Assembly: GCA_937896105.1 (NCBI GenBank)
Contig: CALBKR010000149.1
Span: 1-5,969, forward strand
Reading direction: 5' to 3'
DNA from: an uncultured Bacteroidales bacterium
Lineage (GTDB): Bacteria > Bacteroidota > Bacteroidia > Bacteroidales > Bacteroidaceae
Length of the DNA: 5,969 bases
Shown: piece by piece, positions 1-5,969 of the stretch
How the letters are laid out: the number at the start of each line of letters is the position of its first letter
Numbering within the stretch: position 1 is the stretch's first letter
Translations under genes and position numbers: made by a program
The notes under the pieces: model-generated
What the model was told of the DNA's origin: nothing
The model's database searches: none
Seen by the model: only the letters and a program-made list of their open reading frames with translations

Positions 1-282
1 GATATTGGCGTTGAATGTTCCGCATAGTCCGGTGTTGGAAGAGACTGCTATTATGACAACCTTGCGGCACTCACGGAGTGTGGAATATTCCGACACCACA
101 TCATCGGTACCGGCAAGGAAGGATGTCAGCAGGCCGTTCAGTCTGTTGCTGTATGGCAACATCCCCTCTATCGCGCCCTGCGCACGACGGAGTTTTGCCG
201 AAGATACCAGTTTCATTGCCGCTGTTATCTTCTGAGTACTCTTTACGGATGCTATCCTGTCCCTTACCTCCCTCAGATTCAT
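1..282 (-). CDS. atpG: ATP synthase gamma subunit (F1), 5' part, runs off the left edge
   Basis: Gamma is the central rotor shaft of F1; its coiled coil turns inside the alpha3beta3 head and couples c-ring rotation to catalysis. The first 94 codons are visible, from the ATG at 282, and the frame is open to the window edge. The N-terminal helix carries the family hallmark: residues 10-35 read RIASVKST followed by QKITAAMKLVSSAKLRRAQ. The second conserved block, VVIIAVSS then NTGLCGTFNANI (75-94), starts the Rossmann-like domain, with the conserved GLCG at 85-88. Family members are usually about 290 residues, so roughly two thirds is missing to the left. The start lies 6 bases after the atpA stop. 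The short upstream stretch is A/T-rich with no clear Shine-Dalgarno site, as is common in Bacteroidetes. The start is supported by alignment of the first residues (MNLREVRDRI) with the family. Confidence 0.96.
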   Translation of the reverse strand, partial: MNLREVRDRIASVKSTQKITAAMKLVSSAKLRRAQGAIEGMLPYSNRLNGLLTSFLAGTDDVVSEYSTLRECRKVVIIAVSSNTGLCGTFNANI

Positions 283-288
283 AATACT

Positions 289-1866
289 TTATTTTAGCGA
301 TGCTACCACATCGGATGCAGCCGTTGCGATAAGTTTCTCTACATCGGCATTTATGACACCGACTGCAAGCACATCGAGCACACTCTCCTTGTAGCGTGAG
401 CGTAAGAGGTCGAGGAAAAGCTTCTCGAATTCGTTAACCTTTTCTACTGAGATGTCCTGCAGAAGATTCTTTGTTCCGCAATAGAGCAATGCGACCTGCT
501 CACCGACAGGCATAGGAGAGTATTGGGGCTGTATGAGCAGAGCATTCGTGCGACGGCCACGTTCGATGACCATCTTTGTCACCGCATCGACATCGGTGCC
601 GAACTTTGTAAACGCCTCGAGCTCGCGATACTGTGCCTGGTCAATCTTTAATGTTCCGGCAACGCTTTTCATTGACTTTATCTGCGCATTTCCACCTACA
701 CGCGACACTGATATGCCAATGTTTACCGCTGGGCGGAAGCCACGGTTAAAGAGGTCGCTCTCGAGGTATATCTGACCATCGGTGATGGAGATGACATTCG
801 TGGGGATATATGCAGACACATCACCGGCCTGTGTCTCGATGATAGGGAGTGCTGTCAGTGAGCCCCCGCCCCTGACCTTGCCGACAAGGCTCGGCGGCAA
901 ATCGTTCATCTTCTCGGCGACCTCCTGCTGCGATATTATCTTCGCTGCACGCTCGAGCAAGCGCGAATGGAGATAGAAGACATCGCCCGGATAGGCCTCG
1001 CGCCCCGACGGACGGCGAAGGATGAGCGACACCTCACGGTATGCGACAGCCTGTTTCGAGAGGTCGTCATATACCACAAGCGCGTGGCGGCCGGTATCAC
1101 GGAAGTACTCTCCTATCGCAGCGCCGGCCATAGGAGCATAGTACTGGAGAGCTGCTGTATCGGCAGCTGTGGCGACGACTACTGTTGTGTAGTCCATTGC
1201 ACCATACTTGCGCAAGGTATTGACTATCGATGCGACTGTAGAGCCCTTCTGCCCTATTGCCACGTATATGCAATAGACCGGCTTGCCGGCTTCGTATGCA
1301 GCGCGTTGGTTTATTATCGCGTCGATTGCGATAGCTGTCTTGCCTGTCTGGCGGTCACCGATTATGAGCTCTCGCTGGCCACGACCGATTGGTATCATAG
1401 AATCAATGGATTTGAGCCCTGTCTGCAACGGCTCGGTCACCGGCTGACGAAAGATTACACCGGGTGCCTTGCGGTCGAGCGGCATCTCGCATTTGTCGCC
1501 GCCAATTTCTCCTTTGCCGTCAAGCGGCTCGCCAAGAGGGGTTATAACACGACCCAGCATTGCGTCGCACACATCTATCGAAGCGATGCGCCCTGTACGC
1601 TTCACGGTCATTCCTTCCTTAATTTTGTCGGTAGAGCCAAGCAGAACGGCACCCACATTGTCCTCCTCGAGATTCATAACGATAGCCTTCACGCCATTGT
1701 CGAACTCGAGCAGTTCCTCGGCTTCGGCATTGTAGAGCCCATAAATGCGCACGACACCGTCGCTTACCTGGAGGACTGTGCCAACCTCCTCGTACTCTAT
1801 CTTGCCTTTAAGGCCTTTGAGTTGTTCGAGCAACACGCCCGAAACCTCACTTGGTTTAATATTCAT
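289..1866 (-). CDS. atpA: ATP synthase alpha subunit (F1), complete
   Basis: Alpha forms the non-catalytic nucleotide-binding sites of the alpha3beta3 head on the cytoplasmic side of the membrane. The product is 525 residues, close to the usual 500-530. The N-terminal beta-barrel (about 25-95) contains the typical [14 protein letters not shown]. The P-loop GDRQTGKT is at 170-177 and the Walker B strand ALVVYDD at 262-268. The alpha/beta family signature [10 protein letters not shown] is at 379-388, followed by R389 in SVSRVGG, the arginine finger that reaches into the catalytic site of beta. The C-terminal helical domain fills the rest and all key residues are intact. The ATG at 1866 shares its A with the TGA stop of atpH (TGATG, one-base overlap), so translation is probably coupled. 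atpG follows after 6 bases. A long open frame on the opposite strand here is a shadow and not a gene. Confidence 0.99.
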   Translation of the reverse strand: MNIKPSEVSGVLLEQLKGLKGKIEYEEVGTVLQVSDGVVRIYGLYNAEAEELLEFDNGVKAIVMNLEEDNVGAVLLGSTDKIKEGMTVKRTGRIASIDVCDAMLGRVITPLGEPLDGKGEIGGDKCEMPLDRKAPGVIFRQPVTEPLQTGLKSIDSMIPIGRGQRELIIGDRQTGKTAIAIDAIINQRAAYEAGKPVYCIYVAIGQKGSTVASIVNTLRKYGAMDYTTVVVATAADTAALQYYAPMAGAAIGEYFRDTGRHALVVYDDLSKQAVAYREVSLILRRPSGREAYPGDVFYLHSRLLERAAKIISQQEVAEKMNDLPPSLVGKVRGGGSLTALPIIETQAGDVSAYIPTNVISITDGQIYLESDLFNRGFRPAVNIGISVSRVGGNAQIKSMKSVAGTLKIDQAQYRELEAFTKFGTDVDAVTKMVIERGRRTNALLIQPQYSPMPVGEQVALLYCGTKNLLQDISVEKVNEFEKLFLDLLRSRYKESVLDVLAVGVINADVEKLIATAASDVVASLK

Positions 1867-2411
1867 CAGACAAGTTTCCTGTTTTGTTTAATTAATTCTT
1901 TTTCTACATCCCGAATCTGCCTCTTTATACTTGCGTCGAACCGATGGCTGTCGGTTTCACAGACAAAGCCTCCGATAATATCGGGGTTTACCTTCTCGGT
2001 CAGCTCCACGACCTTGTCTCCACGTGCCACTGCGGCCGACACCTTTGCACGAAGCCCGTCATCGATGGGCACGGCTGTAGTTAGGGTTACGGCAAGTATC
2101 TTCTTCGCCTTGCGGTAGAGCGAGATATAGCAATGGGCAATGAAGATGAGCAACGGTTCGCGCTCCTTCTCAACCACGAGACGGATGAAATCCTCGTACA
2201 CCGGCGAGCTGTCGACTGCTGAACAGAGCAATGCGACACGTTCGTCGTTGGTGAGCGAAGGACCTGCCAGCACAGCGGTGAGTTCCCTCACCTGCTGCAG
2301 GGTGTGCATCAACTGCAACATATTAGCATATATTGCATCCTCGGCACCCTGCTCGGTTGCATAGGCAAAGAGTGACTTGGCATAACGCATTGAAACTATT
2401 CCTGTGTTCAT
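1866..2411 (-). CDS. atpH: ATP synthase delta subunit (peripheral stalk), complete
   Basis: Delta (the OSCP equivalent) sits on top of F1 and ties the N-termini of alpha to the b-subunit stalk, keeping the head from turning. The product is 181 residues, against about 175-185 for the family. The N-terminus [20 protein letters not shown] matches the usual start of the helical bundle, where an [14 protein letters not shown] helix is conserved. The C-terminal part has the family pattern [13 protein letters not shown] (142-154) followed by D159 and S161 in [10 protein letters not shown]. The middle diverges, which is normal for this subunit. The start overlaps the atpF stop by four bases (ATGA), and the stop overlaps the atpA start by one base. 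This places it between b and alpha, as in most bacterial operons. Identity is strongly supported by both sequence and position. Confidence 0.96.
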   Translation of the reverse strand: MNTGIVSMRYAKSLFAYATEQGAEDAIYANMLQLMHTLQQVRELTAVLAGPSLTNDERVALLCSAVDSSPVYEDFIRLVVEKEREPLLIFIAHCYISLYRKAKKILAVTLTTAVPIDDGLRAKVSAAVARGDKVVELTEKVNPDIIGGFVCETDSHRFDASIKRQIRDVEKELIKQNRKLV

Positions 2412-2923
2412 TTGCTCTTTTCTTCGGCCTTATTGTCCATTGTCTCATCTACAAGCCTTTCGATGTAGCCTTTTTGTTTGGCTGCATCGGAAAGTTCTTC
2501 ACGCATTATCTTCTCGGCAATGGCTATCGATAGCCTTGCCACCTCGTCGCGTATGCCGTTGAGTGCATCATCGCGTTCTTGTTCGATACGGAGCTTTGCT
2601 TCGGCAAGCATTCTGCCGGTTTCGGCCTCGGCCTTCTCGTGCGCCTCGTTCACTATCTGTTCCCTTGTCGCAACAGCCTCGCGCAGTATTTGCGCCTGCT
2701 TGTCGCGTGCCTCCTCGAGAAGTTCGTTGCACTGTCTCTCGATACCGGCAAGTCTTGCGTTGGCCTCCTTGGCATCGTTCAGCGCATCGTCGATGTATTT
2801 CTTCCGGGCATCAATCATCCGTGTGATGACCGGAAAACCGAATTTATACAGCACAACGAACACCACTCCGAATGCCAACAGCATCCAGAACAGCAGACCG
2901 GCATCGGGCAAAAGTAATGACAT
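2408..2923 (-). CDS. atpF: ATP synthase b subunit (Fo stator), complete
   Basis: Subunit b is the peripheral stalk: one membrane helix beside subunit a, then a long cytoplasmic dimeric coiled coil that reaches delta. The product is 171 residues, slightly above the 156 of E. coli. Residues 3-8 (LLLPDA) precede a single hydrophobic segment at about 9-28, followed by KFGFPVITRMIDARKKYID, which matches the conserved post-membrane hinge. From about 38 to 150 the sequence is charged and helical, rich in A, E, K, R and Q, with no proline. VARLSIAIAEKIMREEL (128-144) is the conserved delta-proximal segment. Only one b gene is seen in this window, so a homodimeric stalk is inferred rather than a b/b' pair. 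The start is 17 bases after the atpE stop; the bases just before it (AAGAGAGA) are purine-rich but abut the ATG. The stop overlaps atpH by four bases. Confidence 0.96.
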   Translation of the reverse strand: MSLLLPDAGLLFWMLLAFGVVFVVLYKFGFPVITRMIDARKKYIDDALNDAKEANARLAGIERQCNELLEEARDKQAQILREAVATREQIVNEAHEKAEAETGRMLAEAKLRIEQERDDALNGIRDEVARLSIAIAEKIMREELSDAAKQKGYIERLVDETMDNKAEEKSK

Positions 2924-2940
2924 TCTCTCTTATTTTACCG

Positions 2941-3195
2941 TTATACAAAGAGAACAAGGAAACATACTACAATGGCAAACATCGCAACGCCCTCGATAAG
3001 AGCTGCGGAAAGTATCATACTCGACCTGATGTCGCCTGCAGCCTCGGGCTGGCGTGCGATAGACTCGAGCGCAGAAGTACCGATACGGCTTATACCCCAG
3101 GATGCTCCTATTACTGCCACTGCTGCAGCGAATGCTGCACCGAGATTTGCAATAGCTGCTCCAGCGGCTGCTTCAAGAAAAACTGACAAAAACAT
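2941..3195 (-). CDS. atpE: ATP synthase c subunit (Fo rotor ring), complete
   Basis: Subunit c is a helical hairpin that assembles into the membrane rotor ring and carries the ion on a carboxylate. The product is 84 residues, within the usual 70-90. Helix 1 spans about 8-38, the polar loop is ARQPE (47-51), and helix 2 spans about 58-83 with the essential carboxylate E68 in AALIEG. Alignment at ARQPE to the Na+-type Ilyobacter subunit puts I35 where that enzyme has the ligand Gln32, and G69-V70 where it has Ser66-Thr67. Sodium coordination is therefore unlikely and proton coupling is inferred. The helix-1 glycine repeat that packs neighbouring subunits is only partly kept: G30, S32, G34, S36. 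The gene follows atpB after 33 A/T-rich bases, the largest gap in the operon, which may help it to be translated more than its neighbours. Confidence 0.97.
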   Translation of the reverse strand: MFLSVFLEAAAGAAIANLGAAFAAAVAVIGASWGISRIGTSALESIARQPEAAGDIRSSMILSAALIEGVAMFAIVVCFLVLFV

Positions 3196-3228
3196 AACGT
3201 ATAAATTTAAAAGGTTAATAATTCATTC
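3196..3228 (-). promoter_or_regulatory. A/T-rich translational leader of atpE (putative)
   Basis: This is the longest non-coding gap in the window. Read on the minus strand it contains only about six G or C bases in 33, far below the flanking genes, and has no purine-rich Shine-Dalgarno match. In E. coli, atpE has a U-rich enhancer upstream of its start that raises c synthesis to meet the multi-copy ring. A comparable role here is an inference from composition and position. An internal promoter is less likely, since I see no convincing Bacteroidetes-type -33/-7 pair. Confidence 0.3.
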
Positions 3229-4311
3229 TCAATGCCCAACCTTGCGGTGCTCGGGTTGCGAAAGCCCGATAAATACAGAGGAGAGCATCGTAAACACGAA
3301 CGCCTGTATGAAAGCTACAAGCAATTCAAGCACATTCATAAATATGGTAAACAACACCGACACAACAGTCATTGCACTGCCGATAGTCGTGCTCACCGCC
3401 ATAGTAACGAAGATTATCGACACGAAGGCAAGCAATGCCGTATGACCGGCAAGTATATTTGCAAACAGACGTATCGTCAAGGCAAAAGGCTTCACAATCA
3501 CTCCCACAAGCTCTATTATAGGCATAAGCGGAACCGGCACTTTCAGCCACACCGGAACATCGGGCCAGAATATCTCCTTGTAATATTCCCTCTTGCCGAA
3601 GAGATTCACCGCAATGAATGTACAGAGTGCAAGTGCAAGTGAGACGGCGATGTTGCCCGTGACATTGGCACCACCGGGAAATATCGGCAACAACCCCATC
3701 AGGTTTGTAAAGAAGATGAAGAAGAAGACTGTCAGCAAGTAGGGGGTATAACGCTGATAACGGCTGCCCACGTTCGGCTTTATCACGCTATCGATAACCA
3801 TTGTAATGAGCATCTCCATCACGCCCACGAAACCACGTGGTGCCCCGTCGCTTGGTTTGCGCCGCTTGTACCATCTTGCCGTACAAAGCACAATGACAAC
3901 CAATAGCAGCGATATTATCAGCACCGAGACTACTGTTTTTGTAAGCGAAAGGTCGAGTAAAGGACGCTGTTCCGTACCATCTTCGCCAACCTCGACAATC
4001 TTGCCCTCGTTAACACCGCTTTTTGCTATGCGGAACCCTTTATACTCATCGGTGTTGTGGAAGACCGATGACGAGAAGCACTCCCAACCGGTACGCGAGG
4101 AGTAGACAATAATAGGCAAAGGGATGGAAATATGCTTGTCGCCAATGGTGGTAATATGCCACTCATAGGAGTCTCTGATGTGGTCGAAGATAACCTTCTT
4201 TACATCGACCCCACCCTGCTCATTGGCTGCAGAAGGTGCTGTAGCCATTACCACACTACACGGCAACAGCATCAGCAGGAATAATATGTACCTTCTCCAA
4301 CACATAAACAT
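3229..4311 (-). CDS. atpB: ATP synthase a subunit (Fo stator channel), with N-terminal extracytoplasmic extension, complete
   Basis: Subunit a provides the two ion half-channels beside the c-ring. The product is 360 residues, against about 270 in E. coli. The excess is at the N-terminus: a signal-peptide-like segment (WRR, then a hydrophobic core at about 8-22, with likely cleavage near VMATA), then a polar region at about 26-120 with DSYEWH (47-52) and SIPLPIIVYS (62-71). Membrane helices follow at about 123-145, 188-210, 217-238, 262-288 and from 291 to 350 in at least two more. The essential arginine is R281 in LTIRLFANILAGH, with H290 where E. coli has Glu219, as in mitochondria. E267 and Q336 match other conserved polar positions. 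The gene starts directly after the stop of the preceding gene (TAAATG). A second ATG at codon 3 is an alternative start that does not change the interpretation. Confidence 0.97.
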   Translation of the reverse strand: MFMCWRRYILFLLMLLPCSVVMATAPSAANEQGGVDVKKVIFDHIRDSYEWHITTIGDKHISIPLPIIVYSSRTGWECFSSSVFHNTDEYKGFRIAKSGVNEGKIVEVGEDGTEQRPLLDLSLTKTVVSVLIISLLLVVIVLCTARWYKRRKPSDGAPRGFVGVMEMLITMVIDSVIKPNVGSRYQRYTPYLLTVFFFIFFTNLMGLLPIFPGGANVTGNIAVSLALALCTFIAVNLFGKREYYKEIFWPDVPVWLKVPVPLMPIIELVGVIVKPFALTIRLFANILAGHTALLAFVSIIFVTMAVSTTIGSAMTVVSVLFTIFMNVLELLVAFIQAFVFTMLSSVFIGLSQPEHRKVGH

Positions 4312-4704
4312 TTATTTTGCAAGGCGCTTCTTTGTATATAACACAAAAGCATTCTCAAGTATCATTGTCGCAAGGTAATAGATGAGGAAACTCACAAGCA
4401 CTCCCTTCACCTGTTCCCTGAAAACGAAGGCGAGCACAAGCATTGCAGCAAGCGAAGCCAATAGCTTGACGGTCTTGAAGACCATATATTGCCTGAGGAA
4501 CTGCTTTGCATCGTGTGCGATATTCACTGTTGCAACAGCTGTTGCGTAGATGGCGAAGAAGATTAGAGGAACAACAAGATGCCCCTTTGCAACATAGCCC
4601 GGGAATATGACCCCAAGCAGCAACTCGCCTGCTACAGTGAGCAGCAGAAGGAATGCCGCCAATATTGTAATAGTCTTTGTCCTGTTCATATATAAAGTGT
4701 TCAT
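4312..4704 (-). CDS. Small four-helix membrane protein, AtpI-like, probable Fo assembly factor
   Basis: The product is 130 residues, with predicted membrane segments at about 12-32, 43-62, 77-96 and 101-123 and a basic C-terminus (KKRLAK). I see no catalytic motif. A conserved-looking cytoplasmic stretch between helices 2 and 3 reads DAKQFLRQYMVFKTVKLL (65-82). Size, topology and position just before atpB resemble AtpI, which is reported to help c-ring assembly or Mg2+ supply, and Bacteroidetes operons commonly carry a poorly named gene here. The AtpI function is inferred from context; sequence similarity to AtpI cannot be shown by eye. The ATG overlaps the atpC stop by four bases (ATGA), and the stop TAA directly abuts the atpB start, so expression is tied to the operon. 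A second in-frame ATG at 4689 (codon 6) is an alternative start. The reading frame is certainly coding; the role is about even odds. Confidence 0.88.
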   Translation of the reverse strand: MNTLYMNRTKTITILAAFLLLLTVAGELLLGVIFPGYVAKGHLVVPLIFFAIYATAVATVNIAHDAKQFLRQYMVFKTVKLLASLAAMLVLAFVFREQVKGVLVSFLIYYLATMILENAFVLYTKKRLAK

Positions 4705-4952
4705 ATTTCAACGCAGGCAGTCACCTTGTTTTCAACGACATCGGCAAACCCGCCTTTTATATTTACCCGGTGCTCCACACCGTTGGAATTCCACACGATA
4801 TCTCCCGCACACAATGTCGTGATTACAGGCGCGTGGTTGTAAAGCACCGTAAAAGGAGCCTTGCCGCCAGGCAGCAACACCTTTGATACCAGCCCCTTGA
4901 ATATGGATTTCTCGGGCGATATTATCTCCAATTCCATCGACCTACCCGCCAT
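4701..4952 (-). CDS. atpC: ATP synthase epsilon subunit (F1), short form without C-terminal helices, complete
   Basis: Epsilon binds gamma at the foot of the rotor and contacts the c-ring. The 83-residue product covers only the N-terminal beta-sandwich domain: ISPEK (11-15), LLPGGKAPFTVLYNHAP (26-42), the G50 turn, then GGFADVVENKVT (67-78), ending at VEI. In E. coli (about 138 residues) this point is followed by two helices that can extend and inhibit ATP hydrolysis; here the stop codon comes directly after the sandwich. No frameshift is seen, because the next gene overlaps the stop by four bases. Short epsilons are known in Bacteroidetes and Chlorobi, so this looks natural. The ATG at 4952 lies 4 bases after the atpD stop. 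A second ATG at 4937 gives MELEIISPEK, which fits the family N-terminus better and is preceded by GGTAGG, so the true product may be 78 residues. Confidence 0.95.
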   Translation of the reverse strand: MAGRSMELEIISPEKSIFKGLVSKVLLPGGKAPFTVLYNHAPVITTLCAGDIVWNSNGVEHRVNIKGGFADVVENKVTACVEI

Positions 4953-4956
4953 AGTG

Positions 4957-5969
<1,013 letters not shown>

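Noticed and set aside
967..2118. A 383-codon open frame on the plus strand, opposite atpA and atpH
   Set aside because: Over atpA it lies exactly in codon register with the minus-strand gene, so it stays open simply because atpA avoids TTA, CTA and TCA codons there. Its translation is rich in Cys and His with no recognisable domain, and the minus strand holds a clear, fully conserved gene.
2478..2999. A 173-codon open frame on the plus strand, opposite atpF and part of atpE
   Set aside because: Its Ser/Ala-rich, low-complexity translation is the mirror of the Ala/Glu/Arg-rich coiled coil of subunit b. There is no family resemblance.
2941..3195. Possible sodium-coupled c-ring
   Set aside because: The essential glutamate is present, but the Gln and Ser/Thr ligands of Na+-type subunits are replaced by Ile, Gly and Val, so proton coupling is more likely.
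3215..3226. A three-codon ATG frame (M-N-Y-stop) in the atpE leader
   Set aside because: So short a frame is expected by chance in A/T-rich sequence, and nothing supports its translation or a regulatory role.
4355..4711. A 118-codon minus-strand frame overlapping the AtpI-like gene
   Set aside because: It is an out-of-frame shadow: Cys-rich and without membrane segments. The overlapping 130-residue frame has clear hydrophobic helices and fits the operon junctions at both ends.

Overview
The window is the interior of one F1Fo ATP synthase operon. Every gene is on the minus strand, so the operon reads from the right edge (5969) to the left edge (1). The gene order in transcription is atpD (3' part only), atpC, a 130-residue membrane protein resembling AtpI, atpB, atpE, atpF, atpH, atpA and atpG (5' part only). 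Coding density is nearly complete: the gaps are 4, -4, 0, 33, 17, -4, -1 and 6 bases. No stretch over 300 bases lacks a gene. No promoter or terminator is expected here, because both ends lie inside genes.

The organism is most likely a member of Bacteroidetes, probably Bacteroidales. The grounds are the block order DC-X-BEFHAG, an AtpB with a signal peptide and extracytoplasmic N-terminal domain carrying a DSYEWH motif, a short epsilon subunit without its C-terminal helices, a beta subunit with two insertions, and start codons preceded by A/T-rich sequence rather than clear Shine-Dalgarno sites. This assignment rests on remembered family features and no database search was run.

Region by region: 5969-4701 encodes the catalytic beta subunit and the epsilon subunit of the rotor stalk. 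4704-4312 encodes the small membrane protein, probably an Fo or c-ring assembly helper. 4311-2408 encodes the membrane motor and stator: subunits a, c and b. 2411-1 encodes delta, alpha and the start of gamma. Together they make a rotary enzyme in which ion flow between a and the c-ring turns gamma-epsilon inside the alpha3beta3 head, while b and delta hold the head still. The c subunit lacks the sodium-binding side chains seen in Na+-type enzymes, so proton coupling is predicted.

I found no previously undescribed system. The points worth a second look are lineage-type departures from the textbook enzyme: the permuted gene order, the uncharacterised membrane protein, the AtpB extension, the truncated epsilon, the beta insertions and the altered glycine ladder in subunit c.
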